Shown here piece after piece: positions 1 to 12,830 of a stretch of 64,000 nucleotides of DNA; the stretch's first letter is position 1, and the number at the start of each line of letters is the position of its first letter. Under the pieces are notes generated by a model, which worked only from the letters and a program-made list of their open reading frames with translations, was not told where the DNA came from and made no database searches. The translations under genes and the position numbers were made by a program. The DNA lies in assembly GCA_024349245.1 (NCBI GenBank), contig JALDNG010000004.1, positions 4,292,501-4,356,500 of the forward strand, given 5' to 3'. Source of the stretch: Neodontobutis hainanensis (Eukaryota; Chordata; Actinopteri; Gobiiformes; Odontobutidae).

Positions 1-659
1 AAAGCACACTCTCTCCTGTGAACTGTCAACAAATGTAAACCAAAACCACCAAGAAATGGACTGGTGAAATCCATTTGCGGGGGCATCTTTGTAATCTGTC
101 TTAAAAGGGGGTACAGTGACAACATGTGCCAAAACTGCTTATCAAGGGTTAACAAAAGTATATGTTTGGTGGAGAAAGAAACGCATGTTCAAATGGTTGT
201 AATATGTGACATGCTATGAAGATTTTATATTGGACATATAGAATCCGTAGAATACTGTATTAAGACACAATCATTTTAATTGTCAAAATCTATCAATATA
301 AATTTCACATTTTACTTTTATTCGTTTTTTTTTAGCAGCATGGCAAGGTGAACCTGTCACACAAACTCCACAAAAGAGACCAAAAACTAGGGCATACAAC
401 TGACCTACAATTACAGACAATCAATCAAAACTGTTGGCTAACAAAGCATCCATATTTCTGCAGTAAAATCATGTTTTTAGCTTGTTAGTAATTTATAGTC
501 AAAAAGATGTTGTAAAGATGCTGATACATCTATGCTGGTCTCAGCGGATTGAGCCCCCTTGGTCTTGATTGCTGAAACACTTTTACAAGGAAGCCATGGC
601 TACTTTGTGTGACCTTGTAGTGCTGAATAAGACTGTAAAATTGATTCAGCCCCTGTAAT

Positions 660-1060
660 AAAAGAGCACACACATTATCAGCATTCTAATTATAATTAAT
701 ACAGGCAGCGGCAGCACAGCCATTATTTACGATGGTGGCCATAGTAAGCAAACACAATAATAATCTGCTCCATATTTTTATTGATATGTTGATGAATGGC
801 TCTCTTTCACACAAAACACCAATGGAACGTCTCAGTGGCCGATCATACAAGTGCTGATTATTTTACTGCTTTAACCCCCCTCCACACCGTCCTCACGCTT
901 TCCTTCTTCCTCTTTTGCTGAAGCCTTTCATTAGGCCTTTGTTTGTATCACCTCATGTCCCTGACTCCACACCTCATTACGGCGAGCTGGGTCAGGTGAT
1001 AGTCCACTAACCTCCAAGAGGTGAATTACTGTCAGAAAGAAGGAGACGGCTGCAAATACA
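660..1060. promoter_or_regulatory. Candidate conserved non-coding element
   Basis: Non-repetitive block in intron 5 with taattataattaat (687-700), a pyrimidine-rich middle part and caggtgatag with further E-box-like cores. The texture resembles developmental enhancers. No alignment was possible. Confidence 0.25.
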
Positions 1061-4000
1061 ATAACACAATCCTGCAAAGAGAGTCTTTTCTGTTAAATCA
1101 TTAAATGCAGCCTAGGGATTACTGAAACTTGAAATTTGTAAAAAATGTTATAAAAAAATCTGTACTTGGAAACAGTGGTTGAGAAGGCGTGTTACTGTAA
1201 TAGATATACATGTTATGTAATTTAGAACTACATAATACGACTTCTGTGGCCTTTTATAGTGCCTTGTTCCACTAGAAGGAGTTATGAGCTACTACTGCAC
1301 TCAACCAGTGGCCTTCAGTCCTTCAAAGGCTGAGGAAACACTTACAAAGTAAAAAAAAGAGAATTCCCAGAGGGACCACTGTAAGACTGAGGTTATAGGT
1401 TTTTGCACTAAATTTCTATCCGATAAATGAAAAACCTTTGTAAGCTGTAAGAACATTTGATTATTAACTTTACTTGAGCTTTCTAGAAAACTCTGAGTTC
1501 AGTGGGACTGTTTTATATACAAATATGTGGTTTATTTATTCCATATTTAATGTATATTGCTGGCAGAGAATAGAAAAATATTCCTCTATTAAATGGTTTC
1601 TGAGAGATTCATCTGAATACTCTCTATCCAGTGAATATCTTCTTTGGTGAGAACAAAAGACCCCACAGCCTCTCAGTCACAGTTTGTAAAATAAAACGAC
1701 AGCAACCTTCATATCTAGGTTATCCTTTATAATTAGGTGTCTATGTAGCTTATGCCATTTTCTCTGTTTGATAATTGTAGTCCATCCCTCCTAATTTTGC
1801 AGAGAGTCAGAAAAATGCTTATTTGTGCCTATCTTTCCTTATTAATTCCCCTCACAAATCCTTGATTATTTTCCAATCCTTTCCTCTGATATCTGGCTCT
1901 GTTTGTCTGTTCCACTCACTCCTCCACTGAGCAGTCTGCCGTCCTTCTCAATCGCCTGTTTTGTTTCCCGTTTTAATGAACAGTTGGATTCTTTTATTTC
2001 TCTACAAGTGCTGGATTTGCCTTATCACCCCCCGTCCCTTTGAGGGTTGCCAATTGGTTTTATCCATGGATGTATCATTTCTTAGGCTTCCTCTTTTTTT
2101 CTCCACAAAGAGAAAGAACCACTCCGTCAACAAGCCTCTCCGGAGCCAGAGATTAAAAACCTCAACATCACCTAGCTTCCAGCGCTACTCCCAACTGGTT
2201 TGTGTAAAACTCAATTAAACTTGTCCCCACTGAATTTCACATTACAGTACATTAAAAGGAAATTCTTCAAGCGTGATGACAAAGCTCAAACCTAGCTTCA
2301 GAGCCGCTATTTAGTAGCTTTCCGAAACGCTGAAGTCTTCAGGGTTTTAGCCTCGTGTCGATGCAAAAAAAGCACTAAACAAAAGACAAAGAAAAGGTTT
2401 CGTTTGACTCGGGAGAAAAACAAACTTTCTTATTTATTTACAGACGGTGAAGTGACTTGGGCTGCTTGATGCAGTGCATGCAAACAACAAGGTCTTAGTC
2501 CATCAATTAGCTCACAACAATAGGTAAAGGGCAGCCTTTTGATGATGAAAGGTACGTGCTTTCAAAAGTAACATAATGATAGTTGTCAACCATGTGACAT
2601 TAGCAGGCTTTGTAAAATCCAGATGTTCAGCTTTTGAGGGGGGGTTGCAGATTTTTGATCTCTATTTCAGAGCCTTGGAAGTCGATAACAAATTATTCCA
2701 CCGCCTTCATACAATCTGTCTGGGTACAAAAGGAGTGTTCAGTCAAGCAAAGGAGCACCGAAGGTCGATTTGTGTGTTAACTTCATTCACATGTGATAAT
2801 GTGTGCTCCAAATACATCTGATTGTAGCGGGGGAGGGATTCGTAAGATGTTGTCTCTCGACCAGGAGTTTTGAGTCTTTTGTAGTTTGTGTTTTCCAGTG
2901 GTGCGCAATGGAAAAAGCGTGGCAATGAACGTGAAGGGTTCCCTACGAAGCAATTCAGGAAACAGAAAGGAGGCTTGGCTTTCCTTCAGCCAGGTTTCTG
3001 CTTTATGAGAGAATCTGGAGATACAGTCCCCCTCCCCTTCCATCTCTCTTTTGTTTTCCCCCATACTGCCAGCCCTCCCCACAGCACAGGAATTTAAGGG
3101 CAGCTTTGAACCCTCTCAGTGTTCTTCAACATTGTACAATGTGTGTCAGCGTGTGCATGCTCTTTGTGCTGTCAGCCACCCAAAGGTGTTTTCGTGCTGA
3201 GATTAGTGGATGAGGTGCAGTCTGTGTTTTGGGCCAAACATGCCCATCCTTTGACACAAGGGCGGACTCCGACACTGACTGGGCTACAGACCAAGATCAC
3301 TCCCTCTTGTCTCCCTTGCTTCCTCCTCAATCCTCTCCAACACATGACATGTGTCAGTGCCACAGATCTGCTGCGGACGATAGCAGCAGTTCAAGGTCAG
3401 GGCCAATCCCAAAGCAGACAAGAAACAGAACAATCCCATAAACCTTTTTCTACACTCAACACTATTTAAAAAGTTCATTTCTTAAATGTTCAGCAGATTT
3501 CATGGTACTGTAATGTGAGTGCAATAATAAGTCCAATCTCCATTACCCAACGATGGTCGCTACTACACTGCAATGGATATGGCCATATACTTGTTGAATA
3601 TCATTTTTTACAGGGATTTAAACCCCATGTAATATTCATATTTCCTACAATAGCCTGTGAGGAACTAAAGTGATTATACATAGCCAAAGTCAAACTCTAG
3701 GGCTGCTGCAATCTCTTATAGTTTAATAAATCAACACAGAGTGTTCACAAATGTGCTGTAAGCCTATTGGGACCTATTTGCTCACAACACATGACCAGCA
3801 ATGTTGAAACAGTAGATACAGTTACATGGGATTACATATAAACAATGTGACCAGACATTAATATTCATTTGGTTGTATCTATTTGTTCCTGCAGTAAGGT
3901 AAAACTTTAATTAACTCCTAGTTCTGCCAGTGACAAAATATGATTCAGTCCAGCAGCCTTTGTGAGGTCAGGTTAGCATAGACAAGATGGAGAAGGGGGC

Positions 4001-4659
4001 AGTATGTAATTATTTGGCCCTTACAATACCCTACACTTCAGATTTCTGAGGATGGTGAGCAGAAAATCTGTTTACTATAAAGCCGGGCTCCTCATTCTTC
4101 TGTGTGGAGGAAGCCTTTGAATAATTCATAGTGAGAGCCATAGGCATATGCAATGGAAAAGTGCTGGAGAATATCACACCAAAGATGGCATCCTCTATTA
4201 TGTGCACTGTGCCCGGCGTGCCCACAGACCTCACATAATGTAATTGGATAAAAGTCAGATGCTGCATATTGAAAAGCAACATAAGGCTGCGATATTCTGT
4301 GGAGTCTCTACGATGTGCTAATTGACTCGAAAGCAGCTACAATAAAAGATTGCATGGCTTATTGTCTTCATAAATTTATCTCTGACACCTCATTACTTTT
4401 TTTGTGCAGTTACAAGAAATAAGTGGAATAAATTTACTTACAACAACTTGTGATCAAAAAGCATGACCTCTCACAAATAGAGCAAGGAGGGGGTAGCAAC
4501 AGCAACTCCCAAATGAGAGTGTCATTATTTGGATTTGATGCAGCTAAAGATGTTTTTGTTGCCATTTTACTTTTGTTGACAACTTGTCACATTGTTGTGT
4601 CCTGACTGAAGCACTGTCACGTGTGTTTTACATATCAAAACTGCCAAGCCTTTTATTTA

Positions 4660-4800
4660 AAGAGACTTCATCTTTCTTGACAACATTTTATTGACAGGTA
4701 AAGCCCCGGAGATTAGACACCGTGGTCTAATTAGTCTCTTCCTTTCGTTATTTACACACTCAGAGGCTCTGAAAGGGAAGCGAGCCGCACAAAGCCGGCA
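4660..4800. promoter_or_regulatory. Candidate conserved non-coding element
   Basis: Contains attagac and gtctaat as a short inverted repeat around accgtg, followed by ctaattagtc (a homeodomain core). Compact block in otherwise ordinary intron sequence. Speculative. Confidence 0.2.
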
Positions 4801-4958
4801 CTCTGAGGAGGGGACTATGATGGATGCAGCGGCCATCTAACTGTAGAAACCAGTTGGTAGACTTGCCTAATTCCTGACATGAAATATTACCTGCATCTCT
4901 TGAAGGAGCAGGCTTGCTTGGATGGTGACAGAGATAGCATCCATCCTTTCTGTACAAG

Positions 4959-4978
4959 AAACAAACAAACAAACAAAA
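4959..4978 (+). repeat. (AAAC)n microsatellite
   Basis: About four and a half units of aaac in gaaacaaacaaacaaac. Short tetranucleotide repeat. Confidence 0.75.
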
Positions 4979-7900
4979 GCTCCAAGACCCTTGACCCAAC
5001 AAAGAAAGTACAACTGATAAGTTATTTCTCTCTCCTCTCCTGTCTCTCTTGAATAGCATTTCATTGCCTTTGGCCCCAGTTTCACCTTGCTATGCCTGTG
5101 CCCTTCTATAAAAGGTGGTAATGGCTGCCAACGTCCCCCAGGCCCTGTTTTTAATATTTGTCACTCTTGAAAGAAAGAAAAGGGGTAATATGGAGATGAT
5201 AAATCTTACTTTTGCCACTTCTATCTTTGAAACAGAATAAAATCCAGTCCAAAACACTGCTGTGCGCATTAGGAAGCTGTGGGTTTAAGCCTTGTCCGCC
5301 ATGATCAAACCAGGATTTATGAAGCATCATAACTCCCGACAACATCCAGCGGCTTATTAATTTTATATATTTCTGTCCATTCCCAGATATTTCCAGCCTT
5401 GACAGTCACTCAAGATAAGCCAAAGCGTCCTGACAGGATGGAGTGTATATATATTTTTCACTGTGCGCCTCCAGTTGAATAGATTTAGCCGAAAACCTTG
5501 AGACTGCTGTGGCATGATTTGTCTCTGGTTTTTGTCTTCACTCGCAACCTTCCTGTTTGCAACAGGCTCTTAAATCAGCCTTGTGCTCTCTTGAGGCATG
5601 CGACCAAGTCAGACAGAGATGTGGGAGGGGAACTGAGAAGTACGTCCTAATGTGTGCTTATGTGAAAGAGACTCCAAAGACAAAGAGAGAGGGATATGAT
5701 TGGCTACTTCAGAGTATCACACAGGCCGTTGAATTTTAATCAAAACACTCACTAATCACTATTTACATGCAGACTACATGAAGGCTGGTTCTGCGATATG
5801 AAAGGGCAACATGCTGATATGGTTTAATTCAACACAAGTCTGGATCGGAGGCTTGATTTATTGGTCCACAGGAAAACTGAGAAAGTGTAGGACTTTATGT
5901 AATGATCACATAATTTTATATCAAAAAAGCCTTGACACACAACTGGAAACACTACATGAAAGAGTGGGGGCACTGAGCTTGGTGACAGAAGCAGCTCAAG
6001 CTCTCCTGGCGCGGCCCCTTCACTTTCCTGACAAGCCATGCAAAGGCAGTGCACCACTCTGACAGGCTTTGTAGAGATAACTCTCTTAACCTCTTCTACT
6101 CTGATTCCCTTTTATGTTTCCTTTAAGTAGCTTAGAAAACAAATTTCTGGATAGCCATATTAGTACATACATTTTCAGTCATCTAGTTTCTTATTCAAAT
6201 TCATATAATATTCATACAGTATTGACCAAAACAGTCAAAACTTCCACCAGCTTGGCAGGGAATATTTTGTTTGTTAACCATTTATATCCTTATACAATTA
6301 AACTATTCTCATATTATGTAATGTTTTTTTTATTATGCTACAAAATTTATACATAATAAAATTGGAAAAATATGTGATATTGCCCAAATAAGGAAGTTAC
6401 TAAATATTGAGCTTTATAAGATGGTATATGATAAAAAAAAACTCTGAGGCTTTTTTCATTTTACACCACATCTTTGGCTGAAAAAGAATTTGTAGAGGTC
6501 TTCAAAAGAGTAAATTAATTTAAGATTTATATCTGTGATTTTAAATGTTGGTCAATGTCCTTTTTCATCAAATCTCCTCCTGGCGACCTAAGCCTTGGTC
6601 CTCTTCCAGCTGCCTGCATCTGGCCTAACCCCAGCCAAGCTAACTAGAAACAGTGGCTATCACAGCCAGCAGTGTCTGACTAAGACCCTATAGCGTGCAG
6701 TGACTGGCTACAGCCACAGTGACTGAAGCACGCAGTTATGAGGAGGCAGGCAGGATGTAATCTCCAGGAGCTGTTGATACAGGGAAACACACAGGGTTTG
6801 GGTCAAAGGGATTAAAATGGTGGAGGTGCTGGTTGTAAGAAGAAGAGGGGCTGAGGAATAGTGGTGGGAGCAGCGGGCGAGCCACCCCATGACAGAGGAG
6901 AGTGGGGAGATTACAGAGAAAATGGCGCAAGGGGAAATCCTGCATGTAGAGGGGAAGCAGTGACTCCAAAAGGCATTGGAACATAGCATTAGCGGCCACC
7001 ATTCAACTGTATGCAGGCTTAGTGAGCTCAGGGCATCGAGAGAAGTGGCCATGTTTTCAGGGCCAGTCAGGTGATTCTCGATATGACAGCAGGTGTAGGG
7101 GAAACAGGTTATGTGAAATAAAGAGAGGGACTTTTGTCTTTTCGTCCTGGTTACCCTCTCTGTGGCTGTGACTGTCTAAATATTGGCATAAGAAATGAAA
7201 TCTGATTTTAAGCAAAGGAGGCCAACTTTGCTGGGTAATACTGACTGTGGATGTCTGAGGTTTTAACTGAGCTCTTCATGCCTATGCAAACCTCACATGG
7301 TTTGGAAAGAGTTCCATCAACAAAACATGTCAATCTCTTCTCTGTGAAAAAATACACAAGATATGAGACTGAAACCTATCTTGCCAAGACTCAAATACTG
7401 TACTCATAGCTTCCATTTCACAGTTGGTGGGTGAGCACGGGTTCAAAAATCATCTCACATCAAATTTTTCCCCTCTTCCTTCAATCTGGCTATCAAAGGG
7501 CTCTGATTCTAGTTACATTTCACGTTGAATAGACTTGTGTTTCCAGTGGTCTAGCCCTCTTCTGGTAGTGGAGTGATGACAGATTGGTTTCTACTCACTG
7601 CACAAGGGAGCACAATGGAGTGGCTTTGACAGAGTTAAGAGAAAGTGCATCAATGCCCCCCTCCCACCTCATGTCTCTGCACTCCTCTCCTACGCTGTTT
7701 TCTGCCTCTGTCTCTCTCCTCCCTGGGGTTTAGAGAATGGATGGCCCTGTCTGACCTGGACGACACTGATGTCTAGTCCTCTACACTACTGTACCTACAG
7801 CACGCCTGTCTCGCTCTAATATACACAGTCACACAGTAAACGCACAAGAGAAACAGGGGCACCCATCTCTGTCAACCGGCACCAACAAACAGAGGTCAGT

Positions 7901-9194
7901 ACAGTTCAGCTGCTCAAGCAACTTCAGCTGGACCCCAGGCAGACTGTATTAATGTCAGAGTGAAGGCTTTGAGTACAACACAACAAAATAACATGGGGGC
8001 TTTTTAAAGTACATTTCTACAATGGAATATAAATAATGAAGAGGGCAATCTAGCATATCATTAGCATATGAACATGCCAGTTACGGGTATATAAAATATC
8101 TTGTAATATAGCAGTATAATGTTACATTGTATACATAAGACAATATGCTATAACAATATTAGAAGTAGACAGCATAGACCCTCTGTATGTGGTCTTTGGA
8201 AAAACTGTTATATTTTCAAACTGAAATAATAGCTCCATAAATAGGACACTTATGTATAAATGTACGTTTAAATTGTACCTATGTACTTCATGGTTGAACC
8301 TACTTATTGCGAGTCTGTGTCCTTACCCATGGCATTGGACTTTAAGAGCTGAGATTCCTGACCAGATTGCATGATAAAACAACCCATAGATAAGGTACTG
8401 GTGCTAGAGGTGGCTCGCTCTTGTGTTGCTCTATGCAATAAGAAAAGAAAAACTGTGATATCACACTGATACGCTGCTTTAAAGACTATGGGCCTGTGTG
8501 TTTTTTCATGCAGGTGGGTGTACAATCAATAAAATGGATTAGCTGCAAAGGTATGTATAAAGGTTATCGCGGAGCTCTCCTGCATGAACACAGTGGCGAC
8601 CCAGCAAAACAATTTTGTAATGTGTCAAGCTATTTCTTATGAGGAAATCTGATTATGTTTTGCTCTACCTAAAAATTGATTTGCAGGGGTATTCATTATC
8701 AAAGGAAAAATAGATCCTAGTTGCAGAGCCTATAGAATATGGCGCCATTGTTGTGACTCTATTCTCTTAGCCAGCCCTATCATTGTGTGTGTTTTTCTTC
8801 CTCTGTCATGATCTTTTCTCTGTAGGATTTTTTCCCCAACCCATGTCTCCAAAATCAATGTAAAATATTTCAGAAAGAAAATGTGTAGGATACAGTATAT
8901 GCACTGCAGATAAGGTTTAGGGAGAGCAGTGTGTCCGCGCACTTGTGCCCATTAGACTAACTTCTAAGGGGAGATGTTTGAGCTGGTAAAGGTTCATTCT
9001 CTCTGCCTCTGCCACAGGCTGTGAATGGCATGAGGGATACATGTTTCTTAACAAAACTTTTTGCCTTAAATGTAGACATACGGAAACTTGAAAGCACTCA
9101 ATGCATAAACCTACCACTTTGGGAGTCAAAAGTAACAAACATTTGCAAAGTCTTGGGTTTTATGTCTCATCTTCTGCTCCAGCCTGACCATACC

Positions 9195-9290
9195 CAAAGG
9201 TGGGGTGTGTAGCTTTTGGGGGCATCTAGTGGCAAAGTTACAAATTACAATTTCTGACCTCATGGTAGTCCTGCAGGGACATGATGTTGT
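9195..9290 (+). repeat. Possible teleost interspersed repeat fragment
   Basis: The stretch around ttttgggggcatctagtggcaaagttacaaattac reads like a repeat phrase I have met in several fish genomes (gcatctagtgg followed by a thymine/adenine-rich tail). This is recall of a pattern and not a match; the limits are guesses. Confidence 0.2.
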
Positions 9291-9893
9291 CTATGAATGG
9301 AGTGGGTAAATCTAAGTATGATTACTTTTTTCTAAATCTAACATTTACATATACAAGAACAGTAGATCCTAAGCCTTTTTATGAAAACAGGAATGTGTTT
9401 TCATTTAATCAAGTTTATTTTTCTTTTTAAAGTGTCTTTTTCCAAAGTAGACACATGCAAAAAGTGCTACTTTTGACCATTGTGTTTCATTTTGTTCAGT
9501 TGTATAATAAAATGTTACACAATGCATAATTCAAGCATAAGAAAAAATATAAGTTTTAATTCTTTTTTAAATGTATACTTTATATTTTTGATTTTACTTT
9601 GTTATCTCCAAATGCATAACAAAGTTTCTTGGATACTTAATTGCTTGCCTCCAGTACGAGCACCCTTTTCGTTCCCGAGCTTCACCTTGCCTCAGTGTGA
9701 CTTGTGTGACTTGTTTAGTGGCTCTCGCTGCAGTCCTGTGTCAAACCTCAGAGAGACTTTCACCGCATGGTTTTCCATCACGCTGACTGACGATCTAAAC
9801 AGCCCTCCACCCCAGTGATTCCTCTATCGCTCCCCCTCCATCTCACTTCCACGCACACACCAACTCTGACCCCCCTCAAGCCTGATAAAAGAG

Positions 9894-9907
9894 CCCCCCC
9901 CCCTCCA

Positions 9908-9935
<28 letters not shown>
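9894..9935 (+). repeat. Poly(C) then poly(A) tract
   Basis: Ten C (9894-9903), then tcc, then 29 consecutive A (9907-9935). It could be a slippage-prone mononucleotide tract or the tail of a retroposed sequence; no body or target-site duplication is obvious upstream. The exact length is prone to sequencing error. Confidence 0.7.
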
Positions 9936-9938
<3 letters not shown>

Positions 9939-11439
9939 GTGTGGATGTGCAGAAAGGCCCCTCTCTCCAGCTCTCAGCTTTTGTCTCTGATTATCCATGC
10001 ACACACAGACCCTTTACAGCCCCCATACAAACCCAACCTGCCCCTGGATCTCTTGTGTGCATGTGGGCTGGTTGACTCTGACCAATGGCATCCAGCGGCA
10101 GGGTTTTATCCTGAAGCACACTGACAATGCTTTTCACACCTACTTACCACAGCAGAGATGGAAGCGGTGGGCTGGATCATACTCAGGCCTAAAACAGGCT
10201 AAGGGCTTTTAGAAGACACACAAAATGGACTCTTTAATTACTGTCTCAAGATCCTGCAGTAGATTAAAAAGAAGATAGAAAAAAAAAAAAACTTGCTAAA
10301 GCTTATTTTCATTCCACAGAAATTTTCAATGAATATAAAAAAATGGTCATTGATTATGCCTAAAGAGAGGGAAGCTAAGTGGTGAAATATAAAGTACATA
10401 TAATCACATTAAGTTGCAGTGATTAATGTAATAAAATATGATCTTTTCCCTACATCTGTGTTGAATACATTCGCAGGGACATGCTCCAAATGTTAAGAAG
10501 CGGTCCTCAAAATCCACTTAACCAGTTCAAAGACATCTGTGAAAGCTACACAGATAACTCATAAAACATGCTTATATAGTGCAAATATGGAAAAGCTACA
10601 TTAGTGCATATGAACAGATGAGAAAAATATTTAACCCCACACATAATGGCATCAGTTTAATTTTGAACTTTGAGCAAAAATACACTTTTCTATTTAGAAA
10701 TAAATGTAAAATAAATAAATCAGAAATATTTATTATTGTATGTAGTCAAAATTCTCATGAGACAAATATATAATGTATTTAATGTATAGGAATATTACAA
10801 GGCAACATAAAGGCCTAAAAAACATTTCTTGTGACATTGACAAGACCATTTTATTTTTCTTTGACCTGATTATGTTGATGGTTCACATAACGTCATTTGT
10901 ATTTCACCTGAAAGAGCTCAGAGCTGGACTATAGCCAGGTTTGGTAAGGTCCAGCATATGTGTTCGGATCGTATTAATAAGTATCATATTTAAGGCATTG
11001 TAAGGCCAAAAAAACAATGCCCAAATGACTTGCACAGTAATAAAACCAAAATTAAGATTGATTTAAGTGCCATATTAACAGCCTCCAGCTTTAGAAAAAA
11101 CTTATGTCACGCCCTTAATACTTCTCTAAATGTATCTATAATCAATTACACAGAAGAAGAATTATCTAGTCATGATCTCACAGTTCAAAGCCAAATAAAC
11201 TGGTGCAATTGCTTTAACAAATTAAACTATATTTGTCAAAATAAAAATGACTGTTGACTGCCATAAAGGACCTATACAGAAGTCTCTTTTGTTTTGCTGT
11301 TATTTACATGTAGCCTACAATTTGGGTCTCATTTGTAAAACAACCAAGTATATCAAGTAAATTATCTAAATTATTATCACTAAATCTTAAGTATTAAGTA
11401 GAATTTTTCAAATAGATGCCAAAAATGTCTTTACAGTTT

Positions 11440-11800
11440 GACTTCTGCATGCTTTGTCTGCACATTGTGTGTTTGATGCCCTCACTTCAGAAATACAATC
11501 AGCCTTCCCGCATGATCAATACCAAAGCATTTTTCATCATTGATTATGCAATTATGGAGAAATTAACTCAATGAAAGGCGCTCATGTCGATGTGTTAACC
11601 AGACAGACAGACAGGAGGACGGATGTTGTCTAATTTCTCACTGCCTTTTCCCCCTTTTTTTAATAAAACGTGATGCTTGAAGCGAGCTCGGTGTAGTCCA
11701 GGTATTCACTCTGGTGATTATAATGCCACGGTGGTCTAATACATCACTCTTATTAGCCACACTGGAGCACAATGGTATCATAATTAATGGTCGCAGCAGG
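11440..11800. promoter_or_regulatory. Candidate conserved non-coding element
   Basis: Block with catgatcaat, cattgattatgcaattatgg and ggtatcataattaatgg, i.e. repeated homeodomain/POU-like cores without simple repeats apart from a short agac tetranucleotide run (11601-11614). Confidence 0.25.
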
Positions 11801-12539
11801 ATTGAACGCTGCCCTGACATGGAAAAGTGGGCCTACTTAAGCTCTACAAGGCATTTAAATATGCAGAGTGAATGGCACAGCCCAAACCCTCCTGCTCTAA
11901 GGACAGCCCACACTCATTAGCCTGACACCCTCCGTGGCACTGATACAAGGACGGCAGCTATATACACGCATACACATGCAACACAAGCTCACTAAACGAA
12001 TGGAGAAAGCACAGCAAATGTTACATCTTAAAGTACAATATCACCCTCATAAGTGCCCATCACGTCTTTCACCCTTCTGCGGTTTTGTTGTTTTGTTTGT
12101 CTTAGGGCTTAGTCTTCGGTGAATGCAGATGGATATATATGTGTCAGCAGCCATTATGTGAATTTTTGGTAATGGCGTTTTCTGTTTTCAGAGTGTCTTG
12201 TCTGGTGCTTGTGCTATATAACGTAGCGCGGGGAAAACTGGAGAACAATGCACATAAAAGACTGTCGGAGGAAGCGTCTGGAGCTGAATGGAGCGTGAAC
12301 GTGTGTACAGCCCTGTTTATACATGCCCATATGCCTAGGAGTGAGACGCGAAAGAAAAAGAGACAGGAACGCCCTTTTGAAAACGGTTGAGGGTTGGAAA
12401 TAATACGAATGCATGTTCTCGTTTCAGTCATGTGAACGCTTGTATGCTCACAAATGCCTGTGCTTCTAAATACATGTGTGGGATGGTTAAGTCCGCTCAG
12501 ATGGCCGTATGATTTGGATTTTGCTGTCCTTAACCCACC

Positions 12540-12830
12540 ACGCGCTCTCCTCCTCCTCGCTTCTTCTCTGTAAACCCAGCTTTACAAATTCCCTTCAATT
12601 GCTAATATGGAAGCTTTAGCTCCAAGACGCACTTACATGAAGGCAGCCAAATGCCTAAACCAGCAGCTTCTCCTCTGCACCCGGCTCACTCCAGCCTGAC
12701 CGTACCTACTTATCGTGTGGCTCAGTGCAATCAATTATTGTTGCAGTGGAATCATTAATAATTTCCTAATGAAAACGATTCTGTTGATCTCTGTTGTCTT
12801 TTAATTAAACATAATTAGTCGGCGGCTCGG
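12540..12830. promoter_or_regulatory. Candidate conserved non-coding element (TAAT cluster)
   Basis: Within 90 bp there is CAATTA (12732-12737), a SOX-like ATTGTT (12737-12742), cattaata, the palindrome ttaattaa (12801-12808) and ataattag (12811-12818), next to a GC-richer end. This density of homeodomain cores in unique sequence is typical of developmental enhancers. Confidence 0.35.
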
